A stretch of DNA of 48,525 bases from Poseidonibacter ostreae (GCF_009208075.1 NZ_WFKJ01000020.1:1-48525), one strand, 5' to 3'. Positions 17,310 through 25,625 are shown, counted from the stretch's first letter. Made by a program: numbers and translations. The notes: generated by a model from the sequence alone, not told the origin.

Positions 17310-18295
17310 TTAAATTAAATTCTTTACAATACCCAAATGTGCAAAATTTGCATATATCTAGTGAGCTTTCACTTGATATATTGAAAAACAATGATGATTT
17401 CTTAAAAGTTGAAAATGAGCTAAAAAGAAAATACAATTTTCTAGATTTATTAACATTCTCTTTTTCTAAAAGTGGATTTCTAGGTCTATTTTTAGAACTA
17501 GAAAAAAAAGGAAAAATAGCTGTAAGTGTTGGTGAATCATATGCAATTATTCAAGCTGCATTAAGTTTTGAAGCTTTAGGTTTTCCTCTTATTTGGATTG
17601 ATTTAGAAAAAAATGGGAAAGTAAATACAAAACAATTAGAAAATGTAGATGTTGATTTTATATTTATCTCTTCTTATGTTATTGATACTTTTGTAAAAAC
17701 TAATTTAGAAGATTTAAAAAATTTAACAAATGCTAAAATAATTTCAAATGCGAGTGCAGATTTTTCTACAAATAGCGATGCAATATATTTTGATACTTAT
17801 AAATTAACTGGTTTTGCTTTATCTTCATGTATATTATTTAAAAACGAGTTATTTGAAGAACAAGTTATTGGTTTTAAAGATGTTGTGGCTGTAAATTCGA
17901 TAAATGAAGCTTTAAAAACACAAAGTTTTGAAACTAGCCAAAAAGAGATATTTAAAGAAAAGTTAGTAAATGCATTTGGAGAAGATTTATACTTTTTTGT
18001 AGATTCAAAACAAACACTTCCTTTTTCTCTTCATTTTGCATTAAAAAACATAAAAGCAAGAGAAATCATAAGAACATTAGCTTTAAACTCTATTCTTATT
18101 ACAAATGGAGAAGGATGCTCTTTAGGTTTATCAATGCCATCAAGAGTTATTCAAGCTATGGGTTATGAAGAAGTAATCTCAAGAAATGCAATATCTTTAA
18201 CTTTTACTAAAAAATATGAAGAAGAAGAGATTGAAAAAACAGTAAATGCATTTGCAAAAAAATATAGACAAATAAGGGTTTTAAATGAGCAATAA
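17306..18295 (+). CDS. Cysteine desulfurase-like aminotransferase class V (short form)
   Basis: 329 residues, GTG start inside a GTGA overlap with the regulator's stop and preceded by AAGGA. PLP lysine K166 in DTYKLTGF and a candidate persulfide Cys C271 in GEGCSLGLSMPSRVIQAMGY align with the IscS/NifS lysine and the Cys loop before the EPS..LRALG helix. It lacks the usual N-terminal residues and is about 60-70 residues shorter than IscS. In E. coli FdhD receives sulfur from IscS; a dedicated desulfurase here would feed FdhD. A selenocysteine lyase role is an alternative given the selenium context. Confidence 0.75.
   Translation: MIKLNSLQYPNVQNLHISSELSLDILKNNDDFLKVENELKRKYNFLDLLTFSFSKSGFLGLFLELEKKGKIAVSVGESYAIIQAALSFEALGFPLIWIDLEKNGKVNTKQLENVDVDFIFISSYVIDTFVKTNLEDLKNLTNAKIISNASADFSTNSDAIYFDTYKLTGFALSSCILFKNELFEEQVIGFKDVVAVNSINEALKTQSFETSQKEIFKEKLVNAFGEDLYFFVDSKQTLPFSLHFALKNIKAREIIRTLALNSILITNGEGCSLGLSMPSRVIQAMGYEEVISRNAISLTFTKKYEEEEIEKTVNAFAKKYRQIRVLNEQ
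17336..17356. promoter_or_regulatory. Second copy of the fdhD palindrome, inside the desulfurase gene
   Basis: Matches the 15696-15716 palindrome at 19 of 21 positions, with an identical 16-base core TGCAAAATTTGCATAT at 17340-17355. It starts 30 bases after the desulfurase start codon and directly downstream of the modE-like gene. It may be an internal operator or a roadblock within the operon. Chance cannot be excluded in AT-rich DNA. Confidence 0.45.
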
Positions 18296-19544
18296 ACTTA
18301 ACTTTCTAGACTTTGAAGAAGCAGTAAAAATAAGTCTAAATTTAGCAAAAACAACAACATTAAAAGAGATTGTACCTATTTCAAAAGCATTAGGAAGAAT
18401 CGTATCGAGTGATGTGATTTGTAAAAAAAATCTTCCATCTTTTAACAATTCAGCAATGGATGGTTTTGCTTTTAAAATAGCTGATAGTGGCAAAACACTT
18501 AAAATCAAAAAAGTGATATTTGCAGGTGATAAAGGTAGTGATGTTGAAGCTATTTTAAACGAGGGTGAATGCTATAAGATAATGACAGGTGCAAAAGTAC
18601 CTAGTGATGTTGATACTATTATTCCAATTGAAAACTGTATTGATGCAAATGAAAAAACTGTAACTCTTCCAAATGATTTAAAAGTTGGAAGCAACTTAAG
18701 ATTAAAAGGTGAAGAGCAAAAAGAGGGCAATGTATTATTTAAAAAAGGTGAGGTGATTAATTCATCTCATATCACTCTTTTAGCTTCTCAAGGTCTTATG
18801 ATGATTGAAGTTTTTAAACAAATCTCAATTGCTGTTGTATCAACAGGAAATGAACTAAAAGAACCATGGGAAGAAGCAAATGAAGAAGAGATTTATAACT
18901 GTAATTCATATGCTTTAGTTTCATTACTTGAAGAAGCAGGGTTTTGTGCAACATATAGTGGTGTAGTTCCTGATAATCTAGAAGAATCTATAAACTTTAT
19001 TTCAAATTTAAAAACATTTGATGTAATTATTACAACGGGCGGTATTTCTATGGGAGATGCTGACTTTGTTGGTGAAGCATTTGTTCAAAATGGATTGCAA
19101 ACTGCTTTTCATGGAGTAAATGTAAAACCAGGACGACCTATTATGATGGGAAGTATGGAAAGTGATAAGAAACAAACTTTTGTAATGTGTCTACCTGGTA
19201 ATCCTCTAACTGCAATGGTTAATATGCAACTTTTTGCAATTCCTGTATTAAATAAAATACAAGGAAATAGTGGTTTTTATCATGATGTAGTAATTGCAAA
19301 AAATCAAGAATCTTTTAAAACAAAAAAAGGACGAGTAAATTTAGTTCTTGGAAATTGTGAGAATGGAGGGTTTAACGTAACGAGAAATAATAAATATGGT
19401 TCAGGAATGATTACTGCATTGTATGAGAGTAATTGTATTTTAGTAACATCGGAAAATACAGCTGGTGTAGAAGCAGAGCAAATGGTTAAACTTATTAAAT
19501 TTAATAATAAGTTTTTATCTAAGACAGTAAATATATTTAATTAG
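18285..19544 (+). CDS. moeA: Molybdopterin molybdenumtransferase
   Basis: 419 residues. Inserts molybdate or tungstate into adenylated molybdopterin. Typical motifs: NNSAMDGFA near 47-55, IMTGAKVP near 100, the ligase domain VVSTGNEL and TTGGISMGDADFV, GVNVKPGRP and LPGNPLTA, then a C-terminal beta-barrel. Length is normal for MoeA. It overlaps the desulfurase gene by 11 bases and lies 13 bases before tupA; with the tungstate importer in the same operon, this copy is likely devoted to loading FDH, possibly with W. Confidence 0.94.
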   Translation: MSNKLNFLDFEEAVKISLNLAKTTTLKEIVPISKALGRIVSSDVICKKNLPSFNNSAMDGFAFKIADSGKTLKIKKVIFAGDKGSDVEAILNEGECYKIMTGAKVPSDVDTIIPIENCIDANEKTVTLPNDLKVGSNLRLKGEEQKEGNVLFKKGEVINSSHITLLASQGLMMIEVFKQISIAVVSTGNELKEPWEEANEEEIYNCNSYALVSLLEEAGFCATYSGVVPDNLEESINFISNLKTFDVIITTGGISMGDADFVGEAFVQNGLQTAFHGVNVKPGRPIMMGSMESDKKQTFVMCLPGNPLTAMVNMQLFAIPVLNKIQGNSGFYHDVVIAKNQESFKTKKGRVNLVLGNCENGGFNVTRNNKYGSGMITALYESNCILVTSENTAGVEAEQMVKLIKFNNKFLSKTVNIFN

Positions 19545-19557
19545 AAGGAAAAACATA

Positions 19558-20382
19558 ATGAAATTAAAAAAGTTATCACTATTAGTTGCAAGTGCATCAA
19601 TGGTATTTGCAACAGGATTAATGGCAAAAGATTCTTTAATGATGGCAACAACTACAAGTACAGATAATACAGGATTATTAGATTATCTAGCACCAAAGTT
19701 TGAAAAAGAGACAGGTACAAATTTAAAGTGGGTAGCAACAGGTACTGGAAAAGCTCTTAAAATGGGTGGAAATTGTGATGTTGATATTTTATTTGTACAT
19801 GCACCTGCATCTGAGAAAAAGTTTATTGCTACTGGTTTTGGTGGAGATAGACAGCAAGTAATGTATAACGATTTTATTATTGTAGGTCCTAAAAAAGACC
19901 CTGCAAGTGTATCTGGAATGGCTCCAAGTGCAGCTTTACAAAAAATTAGAGATGAAAAAGCTAACTTCTTTTCAAGAGGTGATAATTCAGGAACGAATAA
20001 AAAAGAATTATCTTTATGGAAAAATGCAAATGTTGATGCAAAATCAGCTTCTACATGGTATGTTCAAACTGGTCAAGGAATGTTAAGAACTATTAATATG
20101 GCATCTGAAAAGTCTGGATATACAATGACAGATAGAGGTACTTGGATTAAGTATATGTCTCAAAAAGGTGAAGCAAATAAGATGAAAGTTGTAGTTGAAG
20201 GTGATAAATCACTATTTAACCAATACTCTGTTGTTTCAATTAATAAAGAAAAATGTTCAAACGTAAAACCAGAACTAGCTAAGAAATTTACTAACTGGGT
20301 TGTGTCTGATTCAACACAAAAAACAATTGCTGATTTTAGATTATTAGGTCAAGCACTGTTTATTCCAAATGCTGGAAAATAA
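19558..20382 (+). CDS. tupA: Tungstate ABC transporter substrate-binding protein
   Basis: 274 residues, Sec signal peptide ending near residue 23 (GLMA). The mature start carries the TupA oxyanion motif MATTTSTDNTGLLDYL; SRGDNSGTNKKE and TDRGTW loops follow, as in TupA/WtpA-like proteins. It binds tungstate with high affinity in the periplasm. A ribosome site AGAAGGAAAA precedes it. The binding-protein/permease/ATPase order matches tupABC. Confidence 0.93.
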   Translation: MKLKKLSLLVASASMVFATGLMAKDSLMMATTTSTDNTGLLDYLAPKFEKETGTNLKWVATGTGKALKMGGNCDVDILFVHAPASEKKFIATGFGGDRQQVMYNDFIIVGPKKDPASVSGMAPSAALQKIRDEKANFFSRGDNSGTNKKELSLWKNANVDAKSASTWYVQTGQGMLRTINMASEKSGYTMTDRGTWIKYMSQKGEANKMKVVVEGDKSLFNQYSVVSINKEKCSNVKPELAKKFTNWVVSDSTQKTIADFRLLGQALFIPNAGK

Positions 20383-20423
20383 GTAAAAAATTAAAGAATT
20401 AAATTTGAAGGTTAGTATATAGA

Positions 20424-21119
20424 ATGAATCTTTTTACAGATGGTTTTAACGAAGCAATAGAACTACTAATGACAGGGAACGAAAGTGTTTACTCTGCCAT
20501 TAGTACAACAATAACAGTCTCTTCTTGGTCTTTATTAATTAGTTTAGCTATTGGGCTTCCTTTAGGATTTGCTCTTGGTTATTATAACTTCTTTGGTAAG
20601 GCAGTTATTAGAACTATAGTTGATACACTATTAGCACTTCCTACTGTAGTAATTGGACTTATTGCATATACTATGCTTTCACAAGCTGGGCCTTTTGGAG
20701 AGCATAATCTGCTCTTTACACAAGAAGCAATAATTATAGGTCAAATAGTTTTGGGTTTACCTATTATTATTGCTTTAACAGCAACACAAGTTGAATCTGT
20801 TGATAAAAGGTTATATACCTCACTAAAAGGTCTAGGTGCCCATCAGCATCAAATTTTGGTTGCTACTTTAATAGAAGCAAGATTTGGTCTTATGACAGCT
20901 GCTATGACTGCTTATGGACGTATAATTACAGAAATTGGTATTTCTATGATGGTTGGTGGAAATATTAAATATCATACTAGAACAGTAACAACTGCAATTG
21001 CACTTGAAACTGGAAAAGGTGAGTTTGTTACAGGTATTGCATTAGGATTAGTTTTATTTGCAGTTGCACTTATAGTTAATATTGCATTATCACAGTTAAA
21101 AAGGAAATGGACACAGTGA
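20424..21119 (+). CDS. tupB: Tungstate ABC transporter permease
   Basis: 231-residue inner-membrane permease with about five to six hydrophobic spans (34-55, 64-84, 95-118, 145-165, 200-223). The coupling loop contains YTSLKGLGAHQHQILVATLI then RFGLMTAAMTAYGRIITEIG, typical of the Tup/Mod family. It overlaps tupC by 13 bases. The hydrophobic pattern and position between binding protein and ATPase fix its role. Confidence 0.92.
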   Translation: MNLFTDGFNEAIELLMTGNESVYSAISTTITVSSWSLLISLAIGLPLGFALGYYNFFGKAVIRTIVDTLLALPTVVIGLIAYTMLSQAGPFGEHNLLFTQEAIIIGQIVLGLPIIIALTATQVESVDKRLYTSLKGLGAHQHQILVATLIEARFGLMTAAMTAYGRIITEIGISMMVGGNIKYHTRTVTTAIALETGKGEFVTGIALGLVLFAVALIVNIALSQLKRKWTQ

Positions 21120-22138
21120 AAAGTTTATATGAATTACATGATATTGAACAATACTATGATGGAAGAAAAGTACTAAATATAGATACTCTTACTTTAGATG
21201 AAAATCAAATAGTAGGTTTCTTTGGTCCAAATGGTAGTGGAAAATCAACTCTTTTTTCATTGCTTTCTTTTATTGATAAACAAAGTCATGGTGAGATTGA
21301 GTTTAATGGAATAAGTAATAAAAAGTTAGACCAAGAAATGAGACAAAGCGTTGTTATCGTACCACAAAATCCATACCTCTTAAAAAGAACTGTATATGAA
21401 AACATAGCTTATGGTTTGAAACTTAGAAAACAAAGAGATAATCTAAAAGAAAAAGTAATGGAAGCTTTAACTTTAGTAGGACTTGATAGCTCGTTTATAA
21501 ATAGAAAATGGTCTCAATTATCAGGTGGAGAAGCTCAAAGAGTTGCACTTGCAGCTAGACTAATACTAAAACCAAAGGTTTTAATATTAGATGAACCAAC
21601 ATCTGGAGTTGATACAAATTCAGCACAACTTATAAAAGAAGCAATTCTTATAGCAAAACAAAAATATAATACTACTATATTTATCTCAAGCCATGACCAT
21701 AACTGGCTAAATCATATATGTGATAGAAGAATTGCTCTTTTTCAAGGAAACTTAGTAGAAAGTGGTAGTGTAAACTTACTTTTTGCACCATGGGAAAAAG
21801 ATTCAGAAGGAAATCTTGTAAAAGTATTCTTAGATTCTCAAAGATTAACTATCCCAAGTACAAGTGAGAAAAAAAGAGATTCTGTAATGATGGTAAATAG
21901 TGATAATATTACTATTTGTAGAGAAAACTGTGATGATATGAAAAATGAAAACACTCTAATAGGTGAAGTTCAAACGATAAGACAACAATCATCAAATGAA
22001 TTCCTTCTAATAGAATTCTCAATAGGAGGAGTAAGCTTTAATAGCAAAATTACAAGAGAAGAAATGAAAGAACAAACACTACTACCTGGCGATAAAATCC
22101 ATGTGAATATTGATGTTGATGAGGTTTGTTGGATATAA
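21107..22138 (+). CDS. tupC: Tungstate ABC transporter ATP-binding protein
   Basis: 343 residues. Walker A GPNGSGKST near 39-47, signature LSGGEAQRVALAARL, Walker B VLILDEPTSGVD and H-loop SSHDHNW. After about residue 260 an extra domain follows (IGEVQTIRQQ..., ending VNIDVDEVCWI), resembling the TOBE/MOP beta-barrels of molybdate and tungstate ATPases, which can bind the oxyanion and inhibit import. Last gene of the unit; a hairpin terminator overlaps the adjacent integrase end. Confidence 0.92.
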   Translation: MDTVKSLYELHDIEQYYDGRKVLNIDTLTLDENQIVGFFGPNGSGKSTLFSLLSFIDKQSHGEIEFNGISNKKLDQEMRQSVVIVPQNPYLLKRTVYENIAYGLKLRKQRDNLKEKVMEALTLVGLDSSFINRKWSQLSGGEAQRVALAARLILKPKVLILDEPTSGVDTNSAQLIKEAILIAKQKYNTTIFISSHDHNWLNHICDRRIALFQGNLVESGSVNLLFAPWEKDSEGNLVKVFLDSQRLTIPSTSEKKRDSVMMVNSDNITICRENCDDMKNENTLIGEVQTIRQQSSNEFLLIEFSIGGVSFNSKITREEMKEQTLLPGDKIHVNIDVDEVCWI

Positions 22139-22141
22139 AAA

Positions 22142-22161
22142 TAGATTTTATTAAAAATCTA
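22142..22161. terminator. Bidirectional hairpin between tupC and intI
   Basis: TAGATTTT (22142-22149), loop ATTA, AAAATCTA (22154-22161): a perfect 8-base-pair stem covering the stop of the integrase remnant and lying 4 bases after tupC. It can serve both convergent genes. It also marks the left edge of the integron. Confidence 0.6.
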
Positions 22162-23026
22162 ATGGGCTTTTTATCTCATCTTTATTCAACTCTTTTACAA
22201 CATGAGTATATATCATAGTTGTTTCTATACTTTTATGACCTAATAACTCTTGAATTGAACGTATATCTGTTCCATATTGTAGTAAGTGTGTTGCGTACGA
22301 ATGTCTGAAAGTATGAGATGAAATCTTTTTAAATATATTTGCTTTTTTTGCAGCTTTAGATATATTTCTTCCTAAAGTTTTAGGATGAATATGATGTCTT
22401 CTTATTTCTTCACTTCTTGGATCTTTTGATACTTTAGTCATAGGAAATAAAAATTGCCACTTTGTATCTTTTTTAGAATTTGGATACTTTTTTTCCAGTG
22501 CAAAAGGCATAAACACAGTTCCATAACCTTCCTCTAAATCTTTTTTATGTATGTCAGAAACAGTTTCAATTTGAATTGAAAGTTTTTGTTTTAATTTTAT
22601 GGGTAGGGGAATAGTTCTATCTTTAAGTGATTTACTATCCCATATATATACTTTGTTAAAACCAAAGTCTATATCTTTTATTCTAAGACTTAGTACTTCA
22701 CTCATACGAAGTCCACAACCGTACATAAGCATGACTACAAGATTGTATATCCCTTCAATATTTTCAATAACCTTTCTAACTTCATCTTTTGTTAAAACTA
22801 CAGGGATATGCTTCCTTTCTTGTGCTCTTAATGCTTGTATATTTTCATTTGTTAAATCAATACCTAAAACTTCTTTATATAAGAATAATATTGCTGAAAA
22901 AGCTTGATTTTGAGTTGTTGGAGCAATGTTTTATCCAATGTATATATGTTCTTTCTGTTGAAATACTATAGTGTTTGAATCTAACTTTATCTCTAACTAC
23001 ATCTAATAACTTTTTTTAACTTCCAT
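22151..23026 (-). pseudogene. intI: Integron integrase IntI, broken by internal deletion and frameshift
   Basis: Tyrosine recombinase of the integron type. The C-terminal part is intact: Arg I in [11 protein letters not shown], the integron-specific insert ([19 protein letters not shown], then [14 protein letters not shown]), box [30 protein letters not shown] with the nucleophile Tyr, and the terminal KSPLDF. Upstream the frame continues through [17 protein letters not shown] to a stop at 22931-22933. The true N-terminus (KLLDVVRDKVRFKHYS, then [11 protein letters not shown]) is found in another frame. About 30 codons between WIKH and APTTQNQ are missing. A second lesion is the A7 run at 23011-23017, which puts ATG 23026 out of frame. 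The protein is almost certainly inactive. Confidence 0.9.
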
Positions 23027-23306
23027 AATAAAAACCTTTTTCTTAAGGGAGATAATGTCCTTATACTAAGATATGTGACAAATAACGGAACACTTTGTCC
23101 TGTTATCTCTTAATATGGAGGTAAAAGGACATTTTATATTTAAGGATAATAGTATAAAAGTTAGTATTTTTTTAAATACATTACATTTTGTAATAAAAAA
23201 TATTATTAAAGGAACACTTTTTATGTCTTTTAATAATGTATTTAAATATTAATTGGGATATAATGTTCCTTGAATAAATAGTTATACTCAAAAAGGAACA
23301 TACTCT
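23027..23306. promoter_or_regulatory. Integron attI/Pc region
   Basis: No gene seen. GTTATAC at 23281-23287 lies 20 bases before the first cassette start, as the right ends of the other cassettes do, so it is the likely attI/first-cassette junction. TATAAT at 23259-23264, extended by GGGA, is a good minus-10 box and candidate cassette promoter; no clear minus-35. A 13-base inverted repeat TTTAAATACATTA (23171-23183) and TAATGTATTTAAA (23234-23246) encloses a smaller stem (ATTATTAAA/TTTAATAAT), making a large imperfect palindrome just upstream of the promoter. Confidence 0.6.
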
Positions 23307-23696
23307 ATGTCGCAAGTAAAAATTTATGGATTAAAAGAGAACCTTGATAATATTAAACTAAAATTATCAGAAACAATACATTCAACAATAGTTGAAGTAT
23401 TATCATTTCCAAAAGATAAAAAATATCATAGATTTATATCATTAGAAAAAGATGATATGATATTTCCAGATGATAAAAGTCATCAATATATTATTATAGA
23501 AATAATGATGATGGAAGGTAGAGAAACTGAAACAAAAAAGAATTTGATAAAATCTTTATTTGAAAATATAAATAAATATTTAGATATATCAGTAAATGAT
23601 ATAGAAATTTGTATTATTGAAAGCAAAGCTTCAAATTGGGGATTTAGAGGTATGACAGGGGATGAAATACAATTGAACTATAAAGTAGGAGTATAA
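23307..23696 (+). CDS. Tautomerase-superfamily protein, cassette 1
   Basis: 129 residues. The fold pattern fits the two-lobed Tautomerase_2 type: VKIYGLKENLDNIKLKLSE helix, FISLEKDDMIFPDD, the strand QYIIIEIMMMEGRETETKK, then a second helix and strand (DIEICIIESKASNWGFRG). The family's catalytic proline directly after the initiator Met is replaced by Ser (MSQVKI), so classical tautomerase chemistry is unlikely. RBS AAAAAGGAACA. The stop codon overlaps the left end of attC1, the normal cassette arrangement. Family assignment is by pattern only. Confidence 0.7.
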   Translation: MSQVKIYGLKENLDNIKLKLSETIHSTIVEVLSFPKDKKYHRFISLEKDDMIFPDDKSHQYIIIEIMMMEGRETETKKNLIKSLFENINKYLDISVNDIEICIIESKASNWGFRGMTGDEIQLNYKVGV

Positions 23697-23820
23697 CAAA
23701 ACCTAGAAAGGAACAAGTGACCCACGAAATTTTTAAGTCTCTACTAGCTAAAATGTAGTGGTTATAAAAGAAATCATCAAACTGTCTGAGGGTCATTGTC
23801 CCTTAAGTCGGTCGTTAGCT
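23691..23820 (+). other. attC1 recombination site
   Basis: 130 bases. Left end GTATAAC (23691-23697), right end GTTAGCT (23814-23820). The arms GGAACAAGTGACCC and GGGTCATTGTCCC pair with an unpaired extra G, as expected for an attC with extrahelical bases. The centre resembles attC3 (shared GTGGTTATAAAA stretch and equal spacing). Confidence 0.85.
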
Positions 23821-23835
23821 TAAAAAAGGATATTG

Positions 23836-24747
23836 ATGCTTGGTGTTTTTAATATATTTTCAAAAAGACAAAAAAAATTAGATAACGATACTGTTGATGT
23901 ATATGAATATGAAAGTATTCCATCCAATTTAAAAGTTCAAGCAATTCACATTTTTAGAGAAGTAATTGATACAGAACATTATAGTAAAGATAATATTTAC
24001 TTAGAGATTCATAAAATATTATGTAAAGAATATGGTGTCTTTACATTAAAAGAATATGCACAAAATAATGAAGAAGCAATATTTGATTTTTTATTAAACA
24101 CTAAGGATTATCAAAAAGCACTAGATATAATTGAATTATTTTACAGATACTTTTATCTTGTATTAAAAGAAAAGTATAAAGACCATGTTACTTATAGTAA
24201 AATGATTGATGATGCGATCATTGAACTTAATGAAAGGTTTAAAGAAAATGCTATCGGATATTCATTTGAATCAGGTGAAGCAATTAAAGTAGACTCTAAA
24301 TTTATTCATTCAGAAGTTGTAAAACCAACTTTAAAAATATTAAATAATTCTTTATACAAAGGGGCTAATGAAGAGTTTTTAAAAGCTCATGAACACTATC
24401 GACATAAAAGATATAAAGAGTGTTTAAATGAATGCCTTAAATCATTTGAAAGTACAATGAAAACAATTTGTGATAAGCATAATTGGACATATAATCAAAA
24501 TGACACATCAAAAAAATTAATAAAAATATGTTTTGATAATAATTTGATTCCGACATATTTACAAACACAATTTTCATCACTCCAACAATTATTTGAAAGT
24601 GGAGTTCCAACAATACGAAATAAAAATTCTGGACATGGTCAAGGGGTTCAACCAATTCAAGTTACGGCTGAAATTACAAGTTATATGTTGCATTTAACTG
24701 CAACTAATTTATTGTTTTTAGTAGAACATGAGCAACAGCTAACATAA
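23836..24747 (+). CDS. AbiJ-NTD4/STM4504-like protein with HEPN-like C-terminus, cassette 2
   Basis: 303 residues from the ATG at 23836. The N-terminus (LGVFNIFSKRQKK, then YEYESIPSNLKVQAIHIF) fits the AbiJ N-terminal domain 4 / STM4504/CBY_0614 proteins known from abortive-infection contexts. The C-terminal half is helical (YKECLNECLKSFESTMKTI) and contains R261-NKNSG-H267, an Rx5H arrangement inside the Rx4-6H consensus of HEPN ribonucleases, followed by a helix. A phage-triggered RNase is the likely role, by family and motif. Stop at 24745-24747, three bases before attC2. Confidence 0.72.
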   Translation: MLGVFNIFSKRQKKLDNDTVDVYEYESIPSNLKVQAIHIFREVIDTEHYSKDNIYLEIHKILCKEYGVFTLKEYAQNNEEAIFDFLLNTKDYQKALDIIELFYRYFYLVLKEKYKDHVTYSKMIDDAIIELNERFKENAIGYSFESGEAIKVDSKFIHSEVVKPTLKILNNSLYKGANEEFLKAHEHYRHKRYKECLNECLKSFESTMKTICDKHNWTYNQNDTSKKLIKICFDNNLIPTYLQTQFSSLQQLFESGVPTIRNKNSGHGQGVQPIQVTAEITSYMLHLTATNLLFLVEHEQQLT

Positions 24748-24749
24748 AA

Positions 24750-24818
24750 AGCTAACAAATCATTGGAGAGAAATATTTGAACCTGCGGCTCAAATATTTC
24801 TCAACTCAAACGTTAGAT
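24750..24818 (+). other. attC2 recombination site
   Basis: 69 bases. Left end AGCTAAC (24750-24756), right end GTTAGAT (24812-24818). A perfect 13-base-pair stem GAGAAATATTTGA/TCAAATATTTCTC closes a 9-base loop. The left end shares CTAACAAATCATTGGA with attC3. Confidence 0.88.
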
Positions 24819-24830
24819 AAAAGGAAAGTT

Positions 24831-25541
24831 ATGACAATTAAAGATCTTGGTATTTACACTAGACCAGTATTATTTGATACAAAATCTTGTGACTACCCTT
24901 ATGGACTATTAGGAAGTTGTTTTGGAATAGAATATGAAAATGAATATCTAATAATTACTGCACAACATGTTCTGGACAACTTTGAAAATAAGAATATTTT
25001 AGTACCTTATATATTAGGTAGTGATACCTTCTTACCAATAAATATCATACATGAGTTAAGCTATTCTAGTGAAATAGATGATACTGATAAATTTGACCTT
25101 GCAATTATACATATAGAGAAAAAGAAGCTAAATAAAGATTTTATAAAAACAAGTTTTTATAAAATAGATAACAGTCTATTGGAAGCAACATCATATACAG
25201 AATTTATTATTTATGGGTTTCCCTCAAAAATAAATGGAATAGACTATGAAGAGAAAAAGGTAAATGCTCAAAGAATGATAATTGAAGCTATTAATATAAC
25301 TAAAAGTCCATATACATATTGTTATAGTTTAGAAACAGCAGAAGATACAAAAGAATATTTAAATGGATTAAGTGGTTCACCAGTCTTTGGATTAAAAAAA
25401 GTTAATAGTCAAATTAACTATTGTTTTGTAGGAATGATGATTAGAGAAAAGTATTTTATTTCTGCTAGATGGATATATCATGTAATAAAAACATCTAACA
25501 AATCATTGGAAGAAGAACGAGTGACCCCTGCGAGTATTTAA
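24831..25541 (+). CDS. Trypsin-like serine peptidase, cassette 3
   Basis: 236 residues, ATG at 24831 with ribosome site AAAGGAAAG; the in-frame TTG at 24777 lies inside attC2 and is not used. Catalytic triad visible: H46 in ITAQHVL, D89 in KFDLAII, S183 in GLSGSPVFG. There is no signal peptide, so it acts in the cytoplasm, which is unusual for this fold and typical of defence-associated trypsin-like proteases. About 16 C-terminal codons are encoded by attC3 itself (stop 25539-25541). Target unknown; a defence role is inferred from motif and neighbours. Confidence 0.78.
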   Translation: MTIKDLGIYTRPVLFDTKSCDYPYGLLGSCFGIEYENEYLIITAQHVLDNFENKNILVPYILGSDTFLPINIIHELSYSSEIDDTDKFDLAIIHIEKKKLNKDFIKTSFYKIDNSLLEATSYTEFIIYGFPSKINGIDYEEKKVNAQRMIIEAINITKSPYTYCYSLETAEDTKEYLNGLSGSPVFGLKKVNSQINYCFVGMMIREKYFISARWIYHVIKTSNKSLEEERVTPASI

Positions 25542-25625
25542 GCCTAATTAGCTTTAATATAGTGGTTATAAAAAAAATCAGCAAACATATTGAGGGGTCA
25601 TCGTTCTTCAATTTAGACGTTAGGT
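25493..25625 (+). other. attC3 recombination site (overlaps peptidase 3' end)
   Basis: 133 bases. Left end ATCTAAC (25493-25499), right end GTTAGGT (25619-25625). GAAGAACGAGTGACCCC pairs with GGGGTCATCGTTCTTC, leaving one unpaired G at the same place as in attC1. The centre is similar to attC1. Confidence 0.88.

Noticed and set aside
24777-24830. TTG start for the peptidase gene at 24777
   Set aside because: It lies inside the attC2 stem and has no ribosome site; ATG 24831 follows AAAGGAAAG.
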